Assembly: GCA_016788785.1 (NCBI GenBank)
Contig: JAEUSM010000011.1
Location: forward strand, 143,200-207,199
Origin: Candidatus Kapaibacterium sp.
GTDB taxonomy: Bacteria; Bacteroidota; Ignavibacteria; Kapaibacteriales; JAEUSM01
Length of the DNA stretch: 64,000 nucleotides
Direction: 5' to 3'
In this document: positions 47,601 to 56,036 of the stretch, in pieces
Numbering within the stretch: the stretch's first letter is position 1
Layout: every line of letters begins with the position of its first letter
Notes under the pieces: generated by a model
What the model was told of the DNA's origin: nothing
Seen by the model: the letters and a program-made list of their open reading frames with translations, nothing else
Database searches by the model: none
Translations under genes and position numbers: made by a program

Positions 47601-48386
47601 GACCCAACCTATGGTGCTGAGGCTACGAAGCTCTTCAATGATGCAAATCAATTGTTACAAGAAATTATCAAAAACAATTCAATTCGTATTAGTGCTGTTT
47701 GTCGTTTATTCCCAGCAAATCGTAGCAGTGACGAAGATGTAACCTTGTTTTCATCCGATGAACGCACAGATGCTTTAGCAACCTTACATTTCTTGCGTCA
47801 ACAAAGCCTGAAAGCACAAGGACAGCCATATTTGTCATTAGCAGATTACATCTCGCCGAATAATGATGATTATATGGGAGCATTTGTGGTGAATGCTGGT
47901 GATGGTGTCGATGAGCTTTGTGCTAAATATTTACAAGATCACGATGATTATTCCTCTATTTTGGTAAAAGCAATTGCAGATCGATTGGCTGAAGCTACTG
48001 CTGAATGGCTTCACGAAAAGGTTCGTACAGAACTATGGGGATATGCTGCTGATGAGACGTTTTCAAATGACGATTTGATTAAAGAGCGGTATGTAGGAAT
48101 TCGTCCTGCTCCTGGTTATCCTGCTTGCCCAGACCATACAGAAAAAGAAACATTGTTTGCTTTGCTGGATGCGACAAAACGCATTGGCGTTTCGTTAACA
48201 GAATCGTATGCAATGTATCCAACAGCTGCAGTGAGTGGTTGGTTTTTTGCTCACCCACAATCCAAATATTTCCCCATTGGAAAAGTAACGAAAGAACAAG
48301 TTGAAAATTACGCACAACGTAAATCAATGTCGCTTCAAGAAACAGAACAATGGTTAGGTCCTTGGCTTAGTTACGACCCTTCGTAA
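44676..48386 (+). CDS. metH: Cobalamin-dependent methionine synthase
   Basis: The 1236-residue length is full for MetH, which moves the methyl group of methyltetrahydrofolate to homocysteine through cobalamin. The four modules are present. The homocysteine domain spans about 1-335, with zinc ligands Cys256 (GLNCALG), Cys319 and Cys320 ([10 protein letters not shown]). The pterin domain (about 355-620) has [11 protein letters not shown] and [13 protein letters not shown]. The cobalamin domain (about 650-890) has the axial His771 in DVHDIGKN. The SAM-dependent reactivation domain (about 920-1236) has [15 protein letters not shown]. The 127-base upstream region shows no recognisable cobalamin or SAM riboswitch. 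A hairpin terminator follows. The organism therefore needs or makes B12. Confidence 0.97.
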   Translation: MKHPLFDILKERILVLDGAMGTMIQRHKLEEEDFRGTYFAPKDSSDSSLGMVLSHDLKGNNDILVLTQPELIKNIHREYFAAGSDIVETNTFSATSLAQADYSTEHLVYEINVEAARLAKEAAEEFTKLTPHKPRFVAGAIGPTNKSLSLSPDVNNPGYRAVTWEEVVTSYKEQTRGLIDGGVDIILIETIFDTLNAKAAIYAITEAMNEMGKQLPVMISGTIVDLSGRTLSGQTTEAFFYSIAHTPNLLSVGLNCALGSAQMRPFLADLSAVAPAFISLYPNAGLPNELGGYDETPRMMTEVLEEYINEGFVNILGGCCGTTPDHIKLFSEAAEGKTPRQPAPKIETTSLSGLEPFVFRENTNFVNVGERTNVTGSAKFAKLIKEGKYEDALSVARQQVDAGAQIIDVNMDEGMLDSEDAMVKFLNLIGSEPDISRVPIMIDSSKWSVIEAGLQCVQGKAIINSISMKEGEAAFIEQANKALHYGAAVIVMAFDEKGQADTYERKIEICERAYKILTEQVGFPPEDIIFDPNIFAIATGIEEHNNYAMDFINATKWIKTNLPKARVSGGVSNLSFSFRGNEPIRRAMHSSFLYHSIQVGMDMGIVNAGQIDIYDEIPKELLERVEDVIFNRRADATERLVEIAEQYRNSKDSTDETVQLAWRNTTVEERLSHALVKGITEFIDVDVEEARQKYERPLHIIEGPLMDGMNVVGDLFGAGKMFLPQVVKSARVMKKAVAILLPYMEAEKELSGNTQKNNGKVLLATVKGDVHDIGKNIVGVVLGCNNYEVIDLGVMVSADKILDAAKTHNVDVIGLSGLITPSLDEMVHVAREMERLNMKLPLLIGGATTSRVHTAVKVAPKYSGTVIHVLDASRAVPVVGNLLQEDSVDFEQSIKQEYEKVRTDYANRSNDKEFSTLAVARSRKPTFSFDSITKPTTFETQTFYEVPIEIVSNYIDWSPFFLSWEMKGKYPVILSDPTYGAEATKLFNDANQLLQEIIKNNSIRISAVCRLFPANRSSDEDVTLFSSDERTDALATLHFLRQQSLKAQGQPYLSLADYISPNNDDYMGAFVVNAGDGVDELCAKYLQDHDDYSSILVKAIADRLAEATAEWLHEKVRTELWGYAADETFSNDDLIKERYVGIRPAPGYPACPDHTEKETLFALLDATKRIGVSLTESYAMYPTAAVSGWFFAHPQSKYFPIGKVTKEQVENYAQRKSMSLQETEQWLGPWLSYDPS

Positions 48387-48408
48387 TTTTATCAACAACA
48401 TGTACACC

Positions 48409-48444
48409 AAATCGACATATAGAAATCATATGTCGATTTTTTTG
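48409..48444 (+). terminator. Rho-independent terminator of metH
   Basis: AAATCGACATAT (48409-48420) and ATATGTCGATTT (48428-48439) form a perfect 12-bp stem with a 7-base loop and a run of T. It lies 23 bases after the metH stop. The stem shares the ATGTCGATT sequence with a second palindrome at 48470-48488. Confidence 0.85.
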
Positions 48445-48469
48445 TGTTTTTTTGACACATAAACTTGAT

Positions 48470-48488
48470 ATGTCGATTCAATCGACAT
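48470..48488. repeat. 19-base palindrome sharing the metH terminator stem sequence
   Basis: ATGTCGATT-C-AATCGACAT is a perfect inverted repeat whose arms repeat the stem of the metH terminator 30 bases away. It touches the stop codon of the HAD gene. With a one-base centre and no T run on the minus strand it is an odd terminator. It may be a remnant of a repeat, a transcription-factor site or a duplicate stem. Confidence 0.55.
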
Positions 48489-49009
48489 TAGATATTGAGA
48501 AGATTCCAAAGAGAATTATCTAATTTTTTCACCGTTATGGTTGCTAAATCTGTTAATTTCTCACCTCTATCAACAAAAACAGTTGCTCGAACTCCCGCCG
48601 CGATTCCTGCTTGTATATCGGATTCTGTATCACCAATCATTATAGATTCGGATAAAGAAATTGAATGAATATTTGTAGCTTCTATCAACATCGTAGGAGT
48701 TGGTTTTCTTCGTGAAAGTTCCGATTTTCGTTCTGTTGCTGCAAAAATATCCAAAAAAGTGTAACCAGTCAATCGTTGTACTTCTTGTTGCATTCTTTGG
48801 TGAACTCGGTGCAAATCCCATTGCGTCATAAGCCCTTTTCCAACACCTTGTTGATTGGTGATAAGGATTGGTACAAAACCTTTTTGAAACACTGATGGGA
48901 AAAATTGAAGAAAGTCTGTATGTAGTTCCAAATCATCAGGTTCACAAACGTAACCACACATAATTCGATGATTAACGACACCATCTCTGTCAAAAAAAAC
49001 TGCTTTCAT
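48488..49009 (-). CDS. HAD-IIIA family phosphatase (GmhB/HisB-N-like)
   Basis: This 173-residue cytoplasmic protein begins with the HAD nucleophile motif FFDRDGVVN (Asp7 and Asp9). It continues with ILITNQQGVGKG, the second HAD motif and the GmhB/HisB-N family sequence, and has the fourth motif MIGDTESDIQAG. GmhB removes the C7 phosphate of heptose bisphosphate for lipopolysaccharide. The zinc-binding Cys loop usual in E. coli GmhB and HisB is absent: only RRKPTPTM remains and the Cys residues are missing. The substrate may therefore differ. Its ATG overlaps the stop of the glycosyltransferase gene (ATGA). It shares an operon with that gene, a Dna2-like helicase and recJ. Confidence 0.88.
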   Translation of the reverse strand: MKAVFFDRDGVVNHRIMCGYVCEPDDLELHTDFLQFFPSVFQKGFVPILITNQQGVGKGLMTQWDLHRVHQRMQQEVQRLTGYTFLDIFAATERKSELSRRKPTPTMLIEATNIHSISLSESIMIGDTESDIQAGIAAGVRATVFVDRGEKLTDLATITVKKLDNSLWNLLNI

Positions 49010-50211
49010 TCTATAACTGATGCAATAATGGAATCAAATGAAGCATAAATTGAATCCCATGTATGATTGGATTCAATGAGTGTTCTTGCTTCTGTGGATA
49101 AAGTTTGTGCCAACGTTGGAGATTCTAACAACCTACAAACACTATAATGCATAGTATCAACTGCTTCGGCAATGAGTACATGTTTTGAATCTATTGCTGA
49201 TATTCCTTGAACACCAGAAACAGTTGTTACTATAGGAATTCCCGTTGCCATAGCTTCAATAATTTTATTCTGTATACCAGTTGCACCTGCATGAGGATGA
49301 ATAAACACCAAATGAGAATGTAAAAACGGCACAACATCCTCTACATTTGCATACAACGTAACAAACGGAATTTTTTGTAGGTAACGTTGCAGTTGTTTGG
49401 AGGGATTTCCTCCAACGATTGATAGTGCAAAGTCAGGAAACTGCTTCCTCACTTTAGGTATAATTACATCGACGATATTCCTCACCATCATTTCATTTGC
49501 CCATACATCTAATTTACCAACGAACAATCCATTTTTTCTATCCGATGAATATGGCGTATAAGTGAATCTATTTTGATCAAATCCATTGGATAACAATGCA
49601 TACTTAGCTTGAGGATTCACTGAAGAAACGAAAGAAATATCCTCATTAGTAACGAATGTGTTGCAATCAAAATTATTCATCACATTTTGTTCATAATTCA
49701 GCAACTTTCGGTATTCCCACGAACGAATGAGTTTTTGCAAAAAGTTCCTTGACGCAGAAGCTGAGCGATATTGATATTCGTAACGACAATCTTCAGCAAT
49801 GAGAACTTTGGGAATTTCTTTGTTTCGAATGTATTCAGCCGTTCGCATAAAAAACGCAATTGCAAGATCAAAGTGTTGGGTTTTCATCAATATATCAACC
49901 GTTTTTTTCATAGTAGGTTGAAGGTAATACAACACCTCCAAAGGCTTTGATCCTAAAAACGAAAAAAGAATTGTTGTTAGTGATGTCAATAGTGATAATC
50001 GAATTGGGATAACCTTAACACCCAATGTAGTCAAATGGCGTACATACTCTTCCAAATGTCTATCGATACCCTGATATACACACACTAAGGTTACATCGTG
50101 GTGTTGAGCCAAATGTTTCAAGAGATGATATGGTTTGATTCTGTCTCCACCGACCAACGGAAACGGAAACCTACAAGTTAGAAATAAAATGGAGAGCGGT
50201 TTTATTGCCAT
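49006..50211 (-). CDS. Glycosyltransferase family 4/1 protein (GT-B fold)
   Basis: This 401-residue protein (from the ATG at 50211) has the GT-B two-domain layout. The N-terminal domain starts SILFLTCRFPFPLVGGDRIK, the usual beta strand and GG loop. The C-terminal nucleotide-sugar domain has GLFVGKLDVWANE and HPHAGATGIQNKIIEAMATG, with the family Glu in NKIIEAM. It moves a sugar to a glycan or lipid. It resembles the family of colanic-acid or exopolysaccharide enzymes that begin with a statement of PFP and GG, but the product cannot be named. The longer frame to 50283 overlaps the helicase gene by 82 bases; the ATG at 50211 overlaps it by 10 and is preferred. It is coupled to the HAD gene (ATGA). 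Confidence 0.85.
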   Translation of the reverse strand: MAIKPLSILFLTCRFPFPLVGGDRIKPYHLLKHLAQHHDVTLVCVYQGIDRHLEEYVRHLTTLGVKVIPIRLSLLTSLTTILFSFLGSKPLEVLYYLQPTMKKTVDILMKTQHFDLAIAFFMRTAEYIRNKEIPKVLIAEDCRYEYQYRSASASRNFLQKLIRSWEYRKLLNYEQNVMNNFDCNTFVTNEDISFVSSVNPQAKYALLSNGFDQNRFTYTPYSSDRKNGLFVGKLDVWANEMMVRNIVDVIIPKVRKQFPDFALSIVGGNPSKQLQRYLQKIPFVTLYANVEDVVPFLHSHLVFIHPHAGATGIQNKIIEAMATGIPIVTTVSGVQGISAIDSKHVLIAEAVDTMHYSVCRLLESPTLAQTLSTEARTLIESNHTWDSIYASFDSIIASVIE

Positions 50212-53165
50212 TGAACATTTGGAAGAAGGTCTATTAAACGGGAGTATTGTTCTGAATATTGAAACATTGTTGCTGAACCACACAGTACAAAATACTCTTT
50301 GGCTCGAGTTATAGCAACATTCAATTTTCTATCAATTTCCATTCCATCTATAGTGGAAATTGATTGCATGGTATTCCATTGTTCTGCGGAAGTAATTGGC
50401 ACACAATAGAAAATGACATCGCGTTCAGAACCTTGAAATCGTTCAACGGTATCAACATCTATCAACTCGACGTTTTTTGATGCAAAGTGTTGAAGTATGG
50501 TATGGTTGAATTTTCTAAATGGAGTAATTACTCCAATACTAAAACATGGAGTATACATTGTAAACTGTTGAATCATTGTATCTAACAACTTCAATATTTC
50601 TTCATCCATCGAACTATTCTCAGGTTGAATATTACAAAAAATCGCTCGAGATTGCAGGAAGTACTGTTGCAACAAAGTAGAATTTCCAAAAAGTTGTTGC
50701 TTCGAGGTTTGTGTAGCTTTAAGTGTGGTTAACTGCTGACGATAATTCATGGTATTTGCCAATTGCTGAATATCAACATGCATACGTCCTTGTTCTTTAA
50801 GCATGGCAATGCAATGTGTCCAGTTATTCTGTTTTGCGTTATGAAGCAAACGGGAAAACAACGATTCTGACAAATCCTTTAGACCAATCGAGTGTAAATC
50901 TTTTGAATTAACTACTGTTGAATCTTTTGGTTGTACAACAATTGCAGGAAGTTGTTTTTCATCACCGATAAAAATACATCGTTCACAAAATGATGCAATT
51001 CCAATACAATATGCTTCCACAATTTGGGCTGCTTCATCAAAAATAGCTGTTTGAAATTTCCAAAACAACAAAACTTCTGGGTTTGAGGCAATAGATGCAA
51101 CAGTTGAAATGCAAATTCGCTTTTTAGCTAAGAAAGAGGAAATTTGTCTAACTTCAATAGTAGTAACCAAATTTGAAAGTAAGTATGGAGTTATTTCAGT
51201 ATTTGCCGTCGAACCCATACGAACCATTAACTCCTCAAACCCTAATCGTACCACCAACGAACATAACTCATCAACAACCTTATTGGTGTATGCAACTATT
51301 AAGATTGTCTCATCAGTATTTTCAATAATGCTTTTAACTATTTCCGCTAATACGACAGAAGTTTTGCCAGTTCCAGGAGGTCCTTGAATGAGAAAATAGT
51401 CATGAGAGTTGATAGCACCTTCTATAGCTTCGATTTGTGATGTTGTTTTCCCTTCAAGTGAAATTGTATAGCTTCTTTGAGAATTTTTCTTTGGTTGAGT
51501 TTGACCCAATAGAATCGATTGCTTTTCCTTGGAACAATAGAGAATATTCGACAAAAGTTTCGTATACATCACTGAAACTGAACGTTGAGTCGAATCAATT
51601 TCAATACACCATAAAGACTGATAATATTTCGAAAACAAATAGTTTGACGTCGTAAAAAATTGCTGTAAGTGTATATGTGTTTTTGAAATGGTTTTAATTG
51701 TTGCCTTAAGAAGGGGCATACTTTCAGGTCGAATTCCTTGAGGATACACCAAAACGGAATCACCAACTCGAAAGGAAGTTTCTCGTTCAGAAAGAACTTT
51801 AAATTCTATTGCACCTAATTGCCAATTTTGAAGTTTCAATGAATCAAAGAAATACAAACTTTGACGTTTTTCAAATTCGGTAAGAAAGAAAAACAACTGA
51901 GATTTTTTTTCTTCAATTCGACCATTTCCAATGACAAAAGTAGAAACTGCAGATTCTTGTTCCAAAAAATAGACCATTGAACGAAAATATAGCAACAACA
52001 GACTTGAACTCGAAGCATATTGAGATTGAATTGCAGTATATTCTGCTACAGAATAGGACGGCAATACTCCTAATTCGTTTTGTAATAAGGCAGAATGGAA
52101 AGAAAACTTTTTCGCGATAATTTCTAATTTAGAAACTACAATTTTGTTCCTCACCTCCAAACACACTCGTTTGTACATAGTTGTTATAGGAACAGAACGT
52201 AAGAAGTTCTCAACTTCAGAGGCATATAAAATAGAATGCCGAATTCCTTTTTCAGGATAAACAGATTCAAGTAATAACTGATAGCATACTACTTGAATGA
52301 AATGAGAACTCCACATAGTTGATGGATATCGAATTGAGCGAAAAAAGAAATTCCCATTAAAGCTAGGTGCTTTGGAAGATTTTAACTCAACGACCTCTAT
52401 AATTGGAACATCAGAATGGACATTCATATAATCCAATCGACCAACAATACTATAATCCCTTGATACAAATTGCGGTTCTATACTAATTGCATCCTTTGGT
52501 AAAAAAGGAATTTTGGTAGACAAGGAATGAAACAATTCCAATCCTTTGTAAAACACCATATCCAATTGGGATTGGTTTTCATCTTCTGATTTGGATAATT
52601 GCAACAGTGCTGGTATTAACGGTTTTGAACGTAAAAACTGCTCAAAAGTAACTGTATACTCTTTGGAAGAATCTAAGAGCAAATCGTCAAAAATTGCATT
52701 TGCCAACGAACCAATAATCATTGGAAGTGACAATGAAATTGGAACCATCACATCAAAATACCCTAGATTAGTATTGATTTCATTGTCCACAACACATTGC
52801 ACTATGTCTGTTACGCTAATTAACCAATCAGGTTCAATAATTAGAATGGATTCATGTGTAAATTGCAGTTGAAAGAAAGCAGGAGTTTGTTCGACAATTG
52901 AAGCATTCAAACATTTGATATTCAATGCTTCAGTGACATCTTCAAACGTTTTTTGAAATTCTAAAGAATAAGTGATTTCTATAGTTTCAGCTGATGAACC
53001 TATCCCTTTGACAACACCAAGAGTAGTTTTAGTCGCTTTAAAATGAGAATGTACTATTAGAGTACATGTTATGAGAGAATTTTTCGGCTCCAATTGATTA
53101 CAACCGTTCGAATTACTCTTCAGAAGGACGGATATCTTTAATGCGAATTTGTGGTGACATACCAC
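50202..53165 (-). CDS. Dna2-like nuclease-helicase (Cas4/RecB-type nuclease plus superfamily 1 helicase)
   Basis: This protein of up to 987 residues has a C-terminal superfamily 1B helicase with GPPGTGKTS (Walker A, about 590-600), AIFDEAAQIVEA (Walker B), GDEKQLPAIV (motif III), VERFQGSERDV (motif V) and VAITRAKEYFVLCG (motif VI). The N-terminal half contains a Cas4/RecB-type PD-(D/E)XK nuclease with GRLDYMN, VVELKSSKAP and QVVCYQLLL (about 235-290). This combination is that of eukaryotic Dna2 and some bacterial relatives. I see no clear iron-sulphur cysteines. The first 200 residues are unrecognised. The start is uncertain: a GTG at 53165 overlaps recJ by 53 bases, and a TTG at 53093 lies after it. 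It is in an operon with recJ. Confidence 0.85.
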   Translation of the reverse strand: MVCHHKFALKISVLLKSNSNGCNQLEPKNSLITCTLIVHSHFKATKTTLGVVKGIGSSAETIEITYSLEFQKTFEDVTEALNIKCLNASIVEQTPAFFQLQFTHESILIIEPDWLISVTDIVQCVVDNEINTNLGYFDVMVPISLSLPMIIGSLANAIFDDLLLDSSKEYTVTFEQFLRSKPLIPALLQLSKSEDENQSQLDMVFYKGLELFHSLSTKIPFLPKDAISIEPQFVSRDYSIVGRLDYMNVHSDVPIIEVVELKSSKAPSFNGNFFFRSIRYPSTMWSSHFIQVVCYQLLLESVYPEKGIRHSILYASEVENFLRSVPITTMYKRVCLEVRNKIVVSKLEIIAKKFSFHSALLQNELGVLPSYSVAEYTAIQSQYASSSSLLLLYFRSMVYFLEQESAVSTFVIGNGRIEEKKSQLFFFLTEFEKRQSLYFFDSLKLQNWQLGAIEFKVLSERETSFRVGDSVLVYPQGIRPESMPLLKATIKTISKTHIHLQQFFTTSNYLFSKYYQSLWCIEIDSTQRSVSVMYTKLLSNILYCSKEKQSILLGQTQPKKNSQRSYTISLEGKTTSQIEAIEGAINSHDYFLIQGPPGTGKTSVVLAEIVKSIIENTDETILIVAYTNKVVDELCSLVVRLGFEELMVRMGSTANTEITPYLLSNLVTTIEVRQISSFLAKKRICISTVASIASNPEVLLFWKFQTAIFDEAAQIVEAYCIGIASFCERCIFIGDEKQLPAIVVQPKDSTVVNSKDLHSIGLKDLSESLFSRLLHNAKQNNWTHCIAMLKEQGRMHVDIQQLANTMNYRQQLTTLKATQTSKQQLFGNSTLLQQYFLQSRAIFCNIQPENSSMDEEILKLLDTMIQQFTMYTPCFSIGVITPFRKFNHTILQHFASKNVELIDVDTVERFQGSERDVIFYCVPITSAEQWNTMQSISTIDGMEIDRKLNVAITRAKEYFVLCGSATMFQYSEQYSRLIDLLPNVQWQ

Positions 53166-54816
53166 CTTTGAAGTAGTTTTCTTCTAATGTGTACACTATG
53201 GAAAACTCTTTTGCACCTGAGACATAGTGAATTTTATCAGCAAGATGATAACCAATAGCATCAATGACAAAGTTTCGTTGAATAGCTCTAAACTTTAAAT
53301 GATTTTGTCCAACAATTTTAACTCCAGAAGTTGTTCGAACATTTTTGGTGAAGAAGATTGGTTTGTGGTTATGATGTCCAAATGGTGAGAACAAGCGTAA
53401 TACTTCAAAAAAACGTGGGGAAAGTTCATCCAAATTTAATTCGGTATCAATGATAATTTCAGGTTCTACCATTTTATCATTTATATAATTTTTGGCTATT
53501 TTTTCAAATGCGATACGAAACTCATCGATGTTTTTTTCTTCTATGGCAAGTCCAGCAGCGTGTTTGTGTCCACCAAATTCGACTAAAAACGATTCACATT
53601 TTTTTAGGGCAGAATGAATGTCAAAATCTTTGATTGAACGTGCGGATCCTTTTGCTAAGCCATCCACACTTGTTAACATCACTGTTGGCAAATTATGTTT
53701 TTCTACTAATCTGGAAGCAACAATTCCAATAACCCCTGCATGCCATTTAGAAGAATGTAAAACTAATGATTTGGCAGAATTATCAACAAGATATTTTTGA
53801 GCAACTTTTTCCGCCTCTGAGAAGGTGTATTCGTCTAATGTTCGACGTTTTCTGTTTTCTTGTTCTAATTGTTGTGCAATATGATAGGCATTAATTTCTA
53901 TTTTTTGAATCATCATTTGCACTGCTCTTCTTGCATCACCAACCCTACCAGCGGCATTGATTCTCGGAGCTAATCCAAAAATAATACTCGAAGTTGTTAG
54001 ATTGCCGAGTTGTAACCCTGCACATTCAACTAATGCTTTGAATCCCGGACGAGGATTCTCATTGAGCTTCCGTAGTCCAAAATGTACCATTATTCGGTTT
54101 TCGTCTATCAATGGAACAATGTCTGCAGCTGAGGCAACTGCAACATAATCTAAATAAGAATATGCGTCTTCAGAAGTTGAAACAACATCACACAATGCTT
54201 GAATAAGTTTAAATGCGACTCCACAAGCTGATAGATATTTAAATGGATAATCACATTTTGGTTTTAGTGGGTCTAGAATAGCAACAGCCTCTGGAAGTAT
54301 CTCAGCAGGTTCGTGGTGATCACAAACAATTGTATCTATTTTTTTTTCTTTTGCGTATCGAATAACATCAACTGAGGTTATACCACAATCAACCGTAATT
54401 ATCAAAGAAGCATTGAATTCTATAGCATGATCAACACTTGCTACAGAAAACCCATACCCTTCTGATAAACGGTCAGGAATATAAAAACCAACCTTAGCAC
54501 CAATTGACTGCAAAAATTGATACATCATTGCAGTCGAAGTCGTACCATCAACATCATAATCACCATGTATCCAGATTACTTCACCATTTTTAATTGATAA
54601 AAGTATTCTTTTTACTGCTATATCCATACCATCCATCAAAAATGGAGAGTATAACTTTGAAAGTTTTGGGTGAAAAAATAATTCACCGTCATTTTCATTT
54701 GTTATTCCACGGGTGGAAAGTACAGACGAGAGACTTTTTGGTATTTTTAATGTTGCTGCTAAGTTTTCAACGGTTTTTTCATCGTCAATTGTTCGGAAAA
54801 TCCAACGGTAGCCCAA
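53113..54816 (-). CDS. recJ: Single-stranded-DNA-specific exonuclease RecJ
   Basis: This 567-residue 5'-3' exonuclease acts in recombination and repair. It has the DHH-family metal motifs GDYDVDG (85-91), VDCGI (142-146) and CDHHEP (165-170), and in the DHHA1 part GIVASRLVE and FGGHKHAAGL. The start is TTG at 54816: no ATG precedes the conserved N-terminal WIFR, and a strong AAAGGGG ribosome-binding site lies 9 bases before it. A TATTTTTG promoter element at 54877-54884 fits a leader of about 55 bases. The Dna2-like helicase gene overlaps or follows it immediately, which suggests the two act together on DNA ends. Confidence 0.95.
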   Translation of the reverse strand: MGYRWIFRTIDDEKTVENLAATLKIPKSLSSVLSTRGITNENDGELFFHPKLSKLYSPFLMDGMDIAVKRILLSIKNGEVIWIHGDYDVDGTTSTAMMYQFLQSIGAKVGFYIPDRLSEGYGFSVASVDHAIEFNASLIITVDCGITSVDVIRYAKEKKIDTIVCDHHEPAEILPEAVAILDPLKPKCDYPFKYLSACGVAFKLIQALCDVVSTSEDAYSYLDYVAVASAADIVPLIDENRIMVHFGLRKLNENPRPGFKALVECAGLQLGNLTTSSIIFGLAPRINAAGRVGDARRAVQMMIQKIEINAYHIAQQLEQENRKRRTLDEYTFSEAEKVAQKYLVDNSAKSLVLHSSKWHAGVIGIVASRLVEKHNLPTVMLTSVDGLAKGSARSIKDFDIHSALKKCESFLVEFGGHKHAAGLAIEEKNIDEFRIAFEKIAKNYINDKMVEPEIIIDTELNLDELSPRFFEVLRLFSPFGHHNHKPIFFTKNVRTTSGVKIVGQNHLKFRAIQRNFVIDAIGYHLADKIHYVSGAKEFSIVYTLEENYFKGGMSPQIRIKDIRPSEE

Positions 54817-54876
54817 GTTACCGCACCCCTTTAATTAAATAATTACCACCAATTTACGAAATTTCTCGTATATACG

Positions 54877-54884
54877 CAAAAATA
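54877..54884 (-). promoter_or_regulatory. Likely -7 element of recJ
   Basis: The minus strand reads TATTTTTG, a perfect TAnnTTTG, about 60 bases before the TTG start at 54816. The palindrome at 54885-54902 is immediately upstream. Confidence 0.5.
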
Positions 54885-54902
54885 TGTGTATTTTTATACA
54901 CA
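54885..54902. promoter_or_regulatory. Palindrome in the recJ/rsgA divergent region
   Basis: TGTGTAT-TTTT-ATACACA is a perfect 7-bp inverted repeat directly upstream of the recJ -7 element, and within the region upstream of rsgA. It could be an operator for either gene; no T run suits it as a terminator. Evidence is position and symmetry only. Confidence 0.4.
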
Positions 54903-54981
54903 CTTTTTACGTTTTATATCATATTTTTTCGCAAAAGGATACCTATAATCAGTAGTAATGATAATTTTTTCGAATTAGAAA

Positions 54982-55982
54982 ATGAACACTTTTCTGATAG
55001 AATTAGTAAAAAATCTAAGTCAAAAACGAAAAGAAAAGACGCATTTACAACCACAGATTCCGAAAGATTAGAAGGGAAAGTAATAGCTTCAAAAGGAAGA
55101 TTTTGGTGTGTAGAAACAAAAAATGGTCTTTATGATTGTGAAGTCGCAGGAACTGTCGTGTTTCCTGAAAACGACGGTTCTTTAGTCGTAGTTGGTGATT
55201 TGGTGGAAATAATAGTCGACGAAGTTACCCCATTTACTGGGAAAATTGTAGTTATTCATCCAAGAAAAACAAAATTGTCTCGAACTGCTGCTGGAAAAAA
55301 CAGTAGAATTGAACAAGTGATTGTTGCTAATGTTGATCAATTAATCATTATGGTTGCAGCAGATGACCCGGCTTACAATACTCGATTTATTGATAGGATG
55401 TTGATATCTGCATCCAAAGGAGATTTGGAACCAATACTATTTATAAATAAATGCGAATTAATGCCCTTAGATTTTTTACAAGAAGATTTAGAAGAATATT
55501 TCAAATTACTGAAAAATAATATTCACATTTTTTCTTTAGAAAAGCAATTGTATTGTGATTCGCTGTTAGATTTTTTTACCGCCAAAACAACTGTCGTCGC
55601 AGGACCATCAGGTGTTGGCAAAACCACGTTGGTTAATTTTTTGCTCGGAAGCAATGTAATGAAAACAGGAAGTACAAGTAAAAAATGGAAAAAAGGTAAA
55701 CATACAACTTCCTCTGTGACCTTACTTCCCTTACCTAATAATGGGTATATTGTTGATACTCCTGGAATACGAGAATTATCAATTTGGTCTATTGATACAG
55801 AAGAGTTAATGTATTATTTTGATGAATTTGAAGAAGTACGGCATCGTTGTCGTTTTGCTACTTGCACCCATAGACATGAGCCAGATTGTGCAGTTATAGA
55901 AGCCGTTGAAAATGGACTCATTTCTGAACGAAGATATGCCTCATATGTAATTTTATTTGAAGAAATCGAACAAAAAAGTTAA
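54982..55982 (+). CDS. rsgA: Ribosome small-subunit GTPase RsgA, with apparent frameshift near its N-terminus
   Basis: RsgA is a circularly permuted GTPase that matures the 30S subunit. The OB-fold part reads LEGKVIASKGRFWCVETKNG from about 55068. It is followed by NKCE (G4), GPSGVGKTT (G1), VDTPGIREL (G3) and the zinc knuckle CTHRHEPDC. The whole frame from 54843 to 55982 is open but contains no in-frame ATG, and the first GTG (55158) would lose half of the OB fold. The only ATG with coding sequence after it, 54982, is one base out of frame. A -1 slip at A AAA AAT (55008-55014) would join it to rsgA, giving about 333 residues. The cause may be an assembly error, slippage or an unusual start. 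Confidence 0.85.
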
Positions 55983-56036
55983 CTTGTAGAAAAATTTATC
56001 GTTTTTCTATACTTTTAAAGCACATTAAGGAACAAC

